Source: an archaeon
Lineage (GTDB): Archaea; Nanobdellota; Nanobdellia; SCGC-AAA011-G17; GW2011-AR17
DNA length: 45,667 bases
Direction of reading: 5' to 3'
Assembly (NCBI GenBank): GCA_018692925.1
Contig: JABHLH010000005.1
Coordinates: 1 to 45,667, forward strand
Shown here: positions 15,546-22,731 of the stretch, in pieces
How positions within the stretch are numbered: the stretch's first letter is position 1
Layout of the letters: every line of letters begins with the position of its first letter
Notes under the pieces: generated by a model
Told to the model about the DNA's origin: nothing
The model's input: only the letters and a program-made list of their open reading frames with translations
Databases searched by the model: none
Made by a program: the position numbers and the translations under genes

Positions 15546-15713
15546 ATGGTTGAGTGTACATATTGTAAGAAAAATATTCCTGTTGGGAGTAGAACTATCT
15601 ATGTCTATAAATCTGGTAAAACAGCTGATTTTTGTTCAAACAAGTGTGAAAAAAATCTTATTAAGTTAGGTCGAAAGGCTAGAGAACAGAAGTGGGTTAC
15701 TTCACAAAAATAA
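15546..15713 (+). CDS. rpl24e: 50S ribosomal protein eL24
   Basis: 55-residue zinc-containing eL24. The first CxxC (CTYC, residues 4-7) and second CxxxC (CSNKC, 30-34) form the zinc site, and the tail LGRKAREQKWV is typical. Large-subunit protein bridging towards the small subunit. Starts one base after the eS28 stop, so translation is coupled. T-rich sequence follows the stop. Confidence 0.95.
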   Translation: MVECTYCKKNIPVGSRTIYVYKSGKTADFCSNKCEKNLIKLGRKAREQKWVTSQK

Positions 15714-15717
15714 TAAT

Positions 15718-15731
15718 TCTTTTTATTTTTT
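15718..15731 (+). terminator. T-rich terminator after eL24
   Basis: Two T runs separated by single bases, directly after the eL24 stop and before the TATA box (TTTATAAAG, about 15738) of the next gene. Confidence 0.45.
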
Positions 15732-15769
15732 AGTTAATTTTATAAAGTCAGTTTCTTTGAAATATATTG

Positions 15770-17035
15770 ATGGGTGAGAAGTTCGAACTATATATTGTTG
15801 CAAGAAGTACAGAGATCCTAAAAGCTTTAGATCAAACTATTAAAAATATAAATAAATTAGAAGCAAAAAAGAAAAAAGTTACAGGTAGGAGTATATTTTT
15901 AGTATTGGGTGAAGAAGTTAGTGAGATTGATTTTTATGTTAAACAATTAAATAATATTATTAATCTTTATAGAAAAATATTCTTAGTTAGAAAAACAGCT
16001 AAATATGATACAGAGTTTCATGGATTAGAACAAAGATTGTTAGAAATAATTGCAGATTTAGAAGCTTTTAAAATTATACTGAAACATCAAATTAATATTC
16101 AAGAAAGAGATGAAAATAGAGAAGAACAAGCAATGCAAAGATTAGAAGATGCATTGAATACAGAGAGTGTACAAGCTTTAGAATTTGAGAGAGTTTTAGA
16201 GAGAGCTTTAAGTAAAGAAGAAAAAAAGGTTTGGAGTTCTGCAAAGAAAGCTTTAGAGAAATATAAAGGAAGTTTCTTATTTAGAGCAAGATTAAAATTA
16301 CAACCACAATTAAGATTATGTTTAGTTGGTGCATTATTTGGATTAATTGCTTGTGGTGATGCTACTGTTCCAGATACTCAAACTATACCTGTAACAAGAG
16401 AATATGTTGCTTCTCAGCCTATTGAGATAAAAAGAGTTTCAGAATTTAATAATTTTAAAAATATATATAATGTATTGATTTATTGTGCAGATGAAGGAGA
16501 AAGAGCTGGAGTTATACAAACTTTAAAATCAAGAAATAGTAGAAGAAGTGCAAGAGCTAAATTTTCTGTTACAAGAAATAGTAGTATTTATGAAGTTAAT
16601 AATTACAAAGTTAGAGGAACTGGTTCTACAGCAAGAAGAGAAGCTGTAAAAATAAAAATTGTAGTTAGAGGACAAACAATCCCTCAAGTTGATGGAGGTT
16701 ATCAATTAATTACATTAAGAGGCCATGTTGATGATATGCCAATATTATATAATCAAACTGAATCATACCAATCTCCAAATGCAATTTATCTTTTAGGTGG
16801 ATGTACAAGTGCAAAGTTTGCTGCAAGTATTGCAGATAGTAATAAAGCTATTATTGCAGATAAACAAACTGGAGAATCAGCAAATAATACTTATCTATTA
16901 ATACAGTTACTAGATTTATCTTTAAAATATGATACTTGGGATGCATTAAAAGGAGAATTATCAAGAAGATCTTCTAGATTTGTAAGTCAAACTTATTTTG
17001 TAAATGAAGAATTAGATGGTTATGTTATTAGATAA
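15770..17035 (+). CDS. Membrane-anchored protein with separase/caspase-like His-Cys dyad
   Basis: 421 residues from ATG 15770 (an in-frame TTG one codon earlier is less likely). Three parts: a cytoplasmic helical/coiled-coil region (1-175); one hydrophobic segment (about 184-197) after a basic stretch, containing the lipobox-like LIAC with C195; and a presumably extracytoplasmic alpha/beta domain (200-421). The last has a beta strand ending in LRGH with H319 and another ending in YLLGGC with C345, followed by TSAKFAA. This matches the clan CD arrangement (caspases, CHAT, separase); the 26-residue His-to-Cys spacing equals that of human and yeast separase. Protease activity is a prediction. 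TTTATAAAG about 28 bases upstream indicates a monocistronic gene. Confidence 0.6.
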   Translation: MGEKFELYIVARSTEILKALDQTIKNINKLEAKKKKVTGRSIFLVLGEEVSEIDFYVKQLNNIINLYRKIFLVRKTAKYDTEFHGLEQRLLEIIADLEAFKIILKHQINIQERDENREEQAMQRLEDALNTESVQALEFERVLERALSKEEKKVWSSAKKALEKYKGSFLFRARLKLQPQLRLCLVGALFGLIACGDATVPDTQTIPVTREYVASQPIEIKRVSEFNNFKNIYNVLIYCADEGERAGVIQTLKSRNSRRSARAKFSVTRNSSIYEVNNYKVRGTGSTARREAVKIKIVVRGQTIPQVDGGYQLITLRGHVDDMPILYNQTESYQSPNAIYLLGGCTSAKFAASIADSNKAIIADKQTGESANNTYLLIQLLDLSLKYDTWDALKGELSRRSSRFVSQTYFVNEELDGYVIR

Positions 17036-17086
17036 ATTTTATAAAGATTAAATTAGTCTTTCTTATTAATTTTAGGAGAAAATAAA

Positions 17087-17575
17087 ATGATCGAAAGAAC
17101 TTTAGTTGTATTAAAACCTGATTGTGTGCAGAGAGGATTCTGTGGAGAAATAATCACAAGGTTTGAAAGAGTAGGATATAAAATTGTCGGAATGAAAATG
17201 ATTTGGGCAGATGGTGAATTTTTTAAGAAGCATTATTATGATGTTGAAGAAAGACATGGTATTGAAATTTTAATGGGGAATGTTAAATCTATGACCAATG
17301 GACCTGTTATTGCTTTTGTACTTGAAGGTATAAATGTAATTGAGAATATTAGAAAAATGGTTGGACCAACAGAACCTAAACAAGCTCCACCTGGTACTAT
17401 TAGAGGAGACTTTGCACACTATACTTATGCATTAGCTGATAAGAATAAAGTTGCTGTAAAGAATATGATACATGCTTCAGCGAATAAAAAAGATGCAGAT
17501 TATGAAATTGGTTTATGGTTTAGTGTAGATGAAATGCATAATTATACAACAGTGCATGAAAAACACACATTATAA
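17087..17575 (+). CDS. ndk: Nucleoside diphosphate kinase
   Basis: 162 residues. Starts with ERTLVVLKPDCVQRG (family LVKPD block) and has the phosphorylated histidine in MIHASANKKDA near residue 130, where most NDKs read HGSDS. Exchanges terminal phosphates between NTPs and NDPs in the cytoplasm. The mid-part (about 85-120, GPTEPKQAPPGTIRGD) is canonical. TAGGAGAA lies before the ATG, and TTTATAAAG near 17037 is its promoter. Its last six bases overlap the opposing HTH regulator gene. Confidence 0.96.
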   Translation: MIERTLVVLKPDCVQRGFCGEIITRFERVGYKIVGMKMIWADGEFFKKHYYDVEERHGIEILMGNVKSMTNGPVIAFVLEGINVIENIRKMVGPTEPKQAPPGTIRGDFAHYTYALADKNKVAVKNMIHASANKKDADYEIGLWFSVDEMHNYTTVHEKHTL

Positions 17576-17965
17576 ACCTATTTTTTTATCTATTTCTTTT
17601 GCAACTTCTTCAACTTCTTCGTAAGCTGAAAGAAAGTCTGCTTTCATTTTTTTCAAAGTAGATTCTAGGTTTTTTGCTCTCAAAGAATATTTATTGTCGT
17701 TAACTACAACGATACCAGAAGCAATTAATTTTGTTAAATGGTGAATTACAGTAGCTCTACTAAGGTTTAATTTGTATGCTAATTCATCAGAAGATTGAGG
17801 TTTCTTGGTTTTTATGATTTCTAAGAAAATTCTGAAGCAAGATTTGTCTTTATCCCTTTGTGTGAATAGTCCCAAAGACTGTGAAAACCACTGAATCTCC
17901 TTGTTTATGCTCTTTTCAGGTGTTCTGAGCTTAATTATGGTGATTTTCTTGAATCTGGTTATCAT
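17570..17965 (-). CDS. ArsR-like winged-helix regulator
   Basis: 131 residues. A winged helix-turn-helix covers about residues 35-95: a helix ending KKPQSSDELAYKLNLS, recognition helix RATVIHHLTKLIASG and wing IVVVNDNKYSLRA. The C-terminal 35 residues form a helix suited to dimerisation. No metal-binding cysteines. The preceding segment QSLGLFTQRDKD is shared with other archaeal regulators as far as I recall. A perfect palindrome (18014-18030) lies between this gene and the divergent gene at 18090 and is the obvious candidate operator. Confidence 0.8.
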   Translation of the reverse strand: MITRFKKITIIKLRTPEKSINKEIQWFSQSLGLFTQRDKDKSCFRIFLEIIKTKKPQSSDELAYKLNLSRATVIHHLTKLIASGIVVVNDNKYSLRAKNLESTLKKMKADFLSAYEEVEEVAKEIDKKIGL

Positions 17966-18013
17966 ATTCTAAATATAATTACTTATTTGTATATAAAACT
18001 TGTTAGATTTGCC

Positions 18014-18030
18014 CTTGAAAGGCTTTCAAG
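18014..18030. promoter_or_regulatory. 17-bp perfect palindrome, candidate operator
   Basis: CTTGAAAG (18014-18021), one central G, CTTTCAAG (18023-18030). Lies in the divergent promoter region between the HTH regulator (start 17965) and the unknown gene at 18090, about 20 bases upstream of the latter's TATA region (TTATAAATAAGG). Symmetry and length suit a dimeric winged-helix protein. Confidence 0.55.
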
Positions 18031-18089
18031 AAGATTTGGGTAAAACTTATAAATAAGGCCTTTAAAACTATATATTGGAGTTGTTATAA

Positions 18090-18779
18090 ATGAGCATATA
18101 TGTTGATGAAAATTTGTTGATCTTTTCCCCTAACCAAGCTGAATGTGAAGAAGATAGGGAAATGCTTAAAGGAAAGGAAACAATTTTTGTTGATGAAGAT
18201 ATTCTTTATGATTTTGTTGCAAAACCTGATGAAGAAGTTAGATTAGCTCATGGTTTAGGATTAGTGTATGTAACTTTTAAACATAAAGATAATGATTATA
18301 TGCCTCCTATGTTTACTTTTTTACCAATTGAATTAGAAGTTTATACAAGTTTAAATGATTTTGAAAATGTTAGATTAGTTGAAGGTCCAACTCAAGAACA
18401 TAAAGAAAAGTTTTTTTGGGATTTATTCCCTTATGGAAATAGATATGCAAGAGATACAAAAGTTTTAGAAGCAATGGATAGAGTTACAAGAATTATGCGA
18501 ATTAATTTTTTATATAAGGGTATTGATAGACTTGTTAGTATAGGAGAAGCAAAAAAAGTTAGAGATATGAAACCTCAAATATTAAGTTATCCAGAGAATA
18601 CAGAAAATGTTGTTCAAGCACTTAGAGGAAAATTAAAAGAAAGTAGTGTAGCTATGTCATATCCAAGTATTCAAGATTTAGTTGAAGAAAGTAGAATGAT
18701 TAAAGAAGTTGGAAATTTAGTTCTGTTAAGTCAAATAGAAGAAAAAAGAATAAAAAAAAGAGGTTATGTGGCAGTTTAA
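18090..18779 (+). CDS. Hypothetical protein, 229 aa
   Basis: Not recognised. Acidic soluble protein, alpha/beta in the first half (1-120, with GLVYVTFKHKDNDY) and helical with basic C-terminus in the second. No membrane span or catalytic motif. Promoter TTATAAATAAGG sits about 40 bases upstream, with GGAGTTG before the ATG, so it has a short leader. Divergent from the HTH regulator with a palindrome between them, so that regulator may control it. Ends two bases before the opposing helical-protein gene. Confidence 0.7.
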   Translation: MSIYVDENLLIFSPNQAECEEDREMLKGKETIFVDEDILYDFVAKPDEEVRLAHGLGLVYVTFKHKDNDYMPPMFTFLPIELEVYTSLNDFENVRLVEGPTQEHKEKFFWDLFPYGNRYARDTKVLEAMDRVTRIMRINFLYKGIDRLVSIGEAKKVRDMKPQILSYPENTENVVQALRGKLKESSVAMSYPSIQDLVEESRMIKEVGNLVLLSQIEEKRIKKRGYVAV

Positions 18780-18781
18780 TA

Positions 18782-19522
18782 CTACCAGTTTCTAACTCTT
18801 GAAGCCTTTCTTAAACTGTCGTTAACTCTTTGTAAATGTTCTCTAGCTAACTGAGTTGCTTTTGCATGAGTCTTTCCTTTTAGTCTAGGACTCTTTGCTC
18901 CTTTCTTAAGACTATCAGCAGTTTCTCTAAAATCCCTAATTTGTATTAATTGACCTCTTTCGTAATCAACATGTCTTTCATAAAATTTAGTTAAAGCTCT
19001 TAATTCAAGAACTAATCTTTTTTCTAAAGCTTTAAGATCTCTAATTCTTTTTTTTGCATTAAAATTGGAAAGATCTTTTTCATATGTTACTAATTCAGAA
19101 TCTAACTGAGATGAAATTGCAATAACATCCTCATTTGCCTTTTTTCCTTTTGGAAAGTTAGGAGAAAAAAACTTTACTGCTAATTGTTGAAGAGCTCTTC
19201 CTTTTTCTAAAACAGCTAAACCAATTGCAAAATGATGTATCATTTCTACTCTAAAAGATTTTAATTCTTTGAATGTATGAATTAATGATCTAAATGCATT
19301 ATCTGTTGAAGAAAGTTGTTTGTTAACTAAACTTTTTTGTAAGTTAATTTCACCTTCAACTTGATCTAATGCTCTTTGTAATGGAACAAATCCTGCTTCA
19401 AGTACTTCTGCTTGTCTTGTTTCAGATATGTCGCTCCACTCTGATGTTAATGGTGCATCTGCTATTGCTTCCCATTTACCTTGTCTAGAAAATCTTTTTT
19501 TTGCCCATGATTTTAATCCCAT
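18782..19522 (-). CDS. Helical hypothetical protein, 246 aa
   Basis: Not recognised. After a basic N-terminus (GLKSWAKKRFSRQGKW), nearly all the chain is predicted long amphipathic helices (about 45-240) rich in Lys, Glu, Arg and Gln, ending in a basic tail. The overall impression is a BAR-like or ESCRT-III-like helical bundle, but no family motif was recognised and this is not an assignment. No signal peptide. Its own promoter lies in the A+T-rich gap before the MetAP gene. Confidence 0.65.
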   Translation of the reverse strand: MGLKSWAKKRFSRQGKWEAIADAPLTSEWSDISETRQAEVLEAGFVPLQRALDQVEGEINLQKSLVNKQLSSTDNAFRSLIHTFKELKSFRVEMIHHFAIGLAVLEKGRALQQLAVKFFSPNFPKGKKANEDVIAISSQLDSELVTYEKDLSNFNAKKRIRDLKALEKRLVLELRALTKFYERHVDYERGQLIQIRDFRETADSLKKGAKSPRLKGKTHAKATQLAREHLQRVNDSLRKASRVRNW

Positions 19523-19581
19523 TTTTTTTTAACCTCTTTTAAATTAATATAATAAAGGAGTTATAGAGTTTATAAAGTTTT

Positions 19582-20463
19582 TTATTTTGTTGTAATAATA
19601 ACTTCTTTCTCGTCTACAAAAATAACATCTTCAAATTGTGCAATTTTTGAATTTGGGTTTTCAACAAGAATAGGATACTCTAAAATATTTTCTGTTTTTT
19701 TGAGTAAGAAAAAATCAACTTTTGAATATTTTAAATGATCATAAATGTATCTTTCACTGAAAGGAAAAGATTTTCTTCTTTTTTTAATTTCTAAAATTAA
19801 TTTTTTCACTTTAGGATTTCTTACAGGAACAGTTACTTTGGTTATTGCATAAATTAAAGCCTTGTTTGATGCATTTATCCAGCCATCACCGTCAGTAATA
19901 AAAATCTCTACAGCATAAGCTTCACCAATTTCTAATTTGTTTTTACTTTCAGTTTTGAAAACGGGAACAGATTTTGTTGAATGTAATTCCCATTGTTTTA
20001 ATTGATGACCTTGTAAGTTCCTAATAATTTTATATTTAGAATTTTTCATTTCTTCATCAAGTCGTTTTCCAATTTCTGAAATTAACATTCCTGGTTTTAA
20101 ATCAGTTAAAACTTTTTTCAAAGTTTTTTCAGTGAAGTCAACCATGTCTTGATAATTATTATCAAAAGTTACAGTGAAAGCTCCATCAGCAATATAACCA
20201 TCAATATGTAACCCAATGTCAACTTTTACTAAATCATCATCTTTCAGAACTATTTCATCTTCTGGTAAAGGTGTGTAATGGACTAAATTATTTAATTGTA
20301 AATTTACTGGAAAAGCTAAAGAAACATCATATTCTTGAATAATAGATTCTATTTTTTTTGTTATATCTAATAATTTTTCTCCAGGTTTAATTAAGGGTTT
20401 TACTTTTTCACAGACTTCTTTGTGAATTTTTCCAACTTTAAGATAATATTCTTTTTCTGACAT
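19582..20463 (-). CDS. map: Methionine aminopeptidase, type II (archaeal)
   Basis: 293 residues, M24A fold. Metal ligands are visible in order: two Asp in VDIGLHIDGYIADGAFT (near residues 100-112), His in LQGHQLKQWELHS (near 155), Glu in YAVEIFITDGDGW and the final Glu in IAQFEDVIFV near the C-terminus. A helical insertion (about 225-265) marks the type II archaeal/eukaryotic form. Removes N-terminal Met from nascent proteins. Divergent from the small gene at 20542, separated by a 78-base A+T-rich promoter region. Confidence 0.95.
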   Translation of the reverse strand: MSEKEYYLKVGKIHKEVCEKVKPLIKPGEKLLDITKKIESIIQEYDVSLAFPVNLQLNNLVHYTPLPEDEIVLKDDDLVKVDIGLHIDGYIADGAFTVTFDNNYQDMVDFTEKTLKKVLTDLKPGMLISEIGKRLDEEMKNSKYKIIRNLQGHQLKQWELHSTKSVPVFKTESKNKLEIGEAYAVEIFITDGDGWINASNKALIYAITKVTVPVRNPKVKKLILEIKKRRKSFPFSERYIYDHLKYSKVDFFLLKKTENILEYPILVENPNSKIAQFEDVIFVDEKEVIITTK

Positions 20464-20541
20464 AGATGTGAAGAATTATTATCTAAATATAAAGCTTTTG
20501 ATGAGAAAGTTTATAAGAAAGAAAAGAATATAATTAGTTAT

Positions 20542-20847
20542 ATGGTATTTGGAACATGGATATTCGGTTTAAGTTTAACTGCAAGTCATAAAGAAATAAA
20601 AAAAGAAATAGATAAACTTTCAAAAGAGATTAATAGCTATGAAGTTAAATTAAGAACACAATTTCAAAATAATTGGAATAATATTAAAAAAGGTATTATC
20701 AAAAAGAGATTAAGAAATAAATTTGGTAAAAGGATTAGAAAATTAAATGTAGTTCTTGAAAAACAAGGTATAATTGGTAGTGAGATGGGTAAACAGTTAG
20801 GAAATGAATATGCTAGAAAAATTGTAAGATTAAGAAAAATACTATAG
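20542..20847 (+). CDS. Hypothetical basic helical protein, 101 aa
   Basis: Not recognised. A short hydrophobic N-terminus (MVFGTWIFGLSLTAS) is followed by basic helices (KKGIIKKRLRNKFGKRIRK at about 50-70). Could be membrane-associated or nucleic-acid-binding. Eight bases upstream of the exonuclease III gene on the same strand, so probably co-transcribed with it. Promoter TTTATAAGA about 30 bases upstream of the ATG. Confidence 0.65.
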   Translation: MVFGTWIFGLSLTASHKEIKKEIDKLSKEINSYEVKLRTQFQNNWNNIKKGIIKKRLRNKFGKRIRKLNVVLEKQGIIGSEMGKQLGNEYARKIVRLRKIL

Positions 20848-20855
20848 AGGTATGA

Positions 20856-21611
20856 ATGGAAATACTATCTTGGAATATTAACGGAATTAGAGCTATTGAA
20901 AAAAAAGGTTTTCTTGAGTTTATGGAGAAAAAAAATCCAGATATAATTTGTTTGCAAGAAATAAAAGCAATGGAAGAACAAATTCCAGATACAATAAATA
21001 ATATTGAAGATTACCATTTAGTTGTTAATTCTGCTGAGAGAAAAGGATATAGTGGAGTTTGTGTTTATACAAAAATAAAACCTTTGTCAGTGAAAAAAGG
21101 GTTTGGTGTTTCTGAGTTTGATAAAGAAGGTAGAGCTTTAGTATTAGAATATGAAAAATTTATTTTGATGAATATTTATTATCCAAATGGAAAAATGAGT
21201 GATGAAAGATTAAAGTATAAGTTAGATTTTTATGATCATTTTTTGAAATTTTGTAGTAAACAAAAAAAACCTTTAGTTATTTGTGGAGATGTAAATACAG
21301 CACATAATGAAATTGATTTAGCAAGGCCTAAAGGAAATGATAAAGTTTCTGGATTTTTGAGAGAAGAAAGAGATTGGTTAGATAAATTTGAAGAAAAAGG
21401 TTTGATTGATACATTTAGACATTTTCATCCCGAAACTGTAAAGTATAGTTGGTGGTCGGTTAGAACCAGAGCTAGAGAGAGAAATGTTGGATGGAGATTA
21501 GATTATTTTTATGTTACAAAAAATATTTTAGAGAAAGTAAAAAAAGCATTTATTCTAAATGAAGTTATGGGTTCTGACCATTGTCCTGTTGGTGTAAATA
21601 TCGAGATATAA
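20856..21611 (+). CDS. xth: Exodeoxyribonuclease III / AP endonuclease
   Basis: 251 residues, full-length ExoIII/APE1 family. Motifs: WNINGIRA (6-13, catalytic Asn), CLQEIKA (metal Glu near 34), ICGDVNTAHNEIDLARPK (about 141-158; Asp and Asn of the active site) and GSDHCPVGV at the C-terminus (catalytic Asp-His). Cuts 5' to abasic sites in base excision repair. AGAGG sits six bases before the ATG. Second gene of a two-gene unit. Confidence 0.95.
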   Translation: MEILSWNINGIRAIEKKGFLEFMEKKNPDIICLQEIKAMEEQIPDTINNIEDYHLVVNSAERKGYSGVCVYTKIKPLSVKKGFGVSEFDKEGRALVLEYEKFILMNIYYPNGKMSDERLKYKLDFYDHFLKFCSKQKKPLVICGDVNTAHNEIDLARPKGNDKVSGFLREERDWLDKFEEKGLIDTFRHFHPETVKYSWWSVRTRARERNVGWRLDYFYVTKNILEKVKKAFILNEVMGSDHCPVGVNIEI

Positions 21612-21651
21612 TAGGTAAACTATATATTTAAGGAAGAATTAGTAATTAACT

Positions 21652-22110
21652 ATGGTTGATGATAAGTATCTTACTGTTGCACTATTAAGAAAGATTTTGA
21701 GTAAAAAGGAAGTAGAAAAAGAATTAAGTAAAGAGCAAAGACAAGAAATAATTAGAAGATTTGTGGAAGAAGAAGAAAAAAAAATAAAGAAAAAAGAAAA
21801 ACCAAAGAGAGTTCTAGGTGAAATTAAAGTTAGTGAAGAAGAAATTATTGAAGAAGATAGAAAAAGAAATGTGAGAAAAGGATTAGGGAAAATTGTTGAA
21901 GAAGAAAATTTAGGCATAGGTGAAGACAAATATAAAAAAGAAACGGAGCAATTAACTTATGAAAGACAAGATTCTATGTATCATCAAGACCAAAAACAAG
22001 ATGTAGGTAAAACCTATGCTCAAAGAGTAAAAGAGATGGATTCTTTTAGACATAATGAAGAAGAAGAGAGAAAGAAAAAAAGAAGACCAGGAATTATTTC
22101 TGTAAAATGA
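21652..22110 (+). CDS. Highly charged hypothetical protein, 152 aa
   Basis: Not recognised. Dominated by Lys and Glu with long helical runs (about 20-100) and a Gln/His/Lys-rich C-terminus (DSMYHQDQKQD). Probably an extended or disordered helical protein. Its stop overlaps the start of the DUF167 gene by four bases (ATGA), so they are translationally coupled. Promoter AACTATATATTTAAG about 30 bases upstream. Confidence 0.65.
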   Translation: MVDDKYLTVALLRKILSKKEVEKELSKEQRQEIIRRFVEEEEKKIKKKEKPKRVLGEIKVSEEEIIEEDRKRNVRKGLGKIVEEENLGIGEDKYKKETEQLTYERQDSMYHQDQKQDVGKTYAQRVKEMDSFRHNEEEERKKKRRPGIISVK

Positions 22111-22313
22111 GAATTGCAATTAAAGTAAAAGTTAAATCTGGAAGGTCTGAAATTATTAAAGAAGGAGAAGATTATATAGCTTATTTAAAATCTGAACCAG
22201 AGAAAGGGAAAGCTAACCAAGAACTTGTAAAAATTGCAAAAAAATATTTTAAGAAAGATGTTAAAATAAAGTCAGGATTAACAAGTAAAAGAAAAATTAT
22301 TGAGATTTCTTGA
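22107..22313 (+). CDS. DUF167/YggU family protein
   Basis: 68 residues, the compact YggU fold (PF02594): KVKVKSGRSEI, YIAYLKSEPEKGKAN (signature), then IKSGLTSKRKIIEI. A small alpha/beta protein of unknown biochemical role, widespread in bacteria and archaea. Co-translated with the upstream charged protein. Its last 17 bases overlap the opposing gene. Confidence 0.88.
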   Translation: MRIAIKVKVKSGRSEIIKEGEDYIAYLKSEPEKGKANQELVKIAKKYFKKDVKIKSGLTSKRKIIEIS

Positions 22314-22731
22314 AAGAAAAAATACTTTCTTTGCTTTCATTTAAAATTTCACCATTTTCTGCATTTATTTTAGTATTTAAAATATTAAATTCAGGTGTGA
22401 TTATAGTAATATTCCAAACAACTTTAGAGTCGATAACTTGTAAAATTAAAATCATTTTTCCATTAGGATCAGATAATTTATCTAAAGCTTCTAATTTTCC
22501 TATCTTTATTTTTTCAATGTCTAAAACTTCAAGTTCTTTGTTCTCTTTTTGAAAAATGTCATCCTTATTTATTACAATCTTACCCTCTACTTTTGTATAA
22601 GTATAAATTTTGTGTTCTTTTGAATCGAAAAAATCAACCTTCCAATTATCATCTTGATAAAAACAAGAAACTAAATATTTTCCTTCTACATTTCCAATTT
22701 CTTTAAGAAATTCTTTTAAGTCATCTAACAT
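22297..22731 (-). CDS. Hypothetical protein, 144 aa (possible PepSY-like fold)
   Basis: Alternating beta strands without signal peptide. The C-terminal stretch VVWNITIITPEFNILNTKIN then AENGEIL resembles the end of PepSY-type repeats, but the assignment is weak. Its start overlaps the ThrRS stop region by seven bases, so it is the second gene of a thrS operon and may be translationally coupled. 17-base 3' overlap with the DUF167 gene. Confidence 0.65.
   Translation of the reverse strand: MLDDLKEFLKEIGNVEGKYLVSCFYQDDNWKVDFFDSKEHKIYTYTKVEGKIVINKDDIFQKENKELEVLDIEKIKIGKLEALDKLSDPNGKMILILQVIDSKVVWNITIITPEFNILNTKINAENGEILNESKESIFSFKKSQ

Noticed and set aside
16300..16380. Lipoprotein start inside the separase-like gene (lipobox LIAC at C195)
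   Set aside because: The frame is continuous from ATG 15770, which has its own TATA box, and no start codon with a signal lies just before the hydrophobic segment; treated as an internal membrane anchor.
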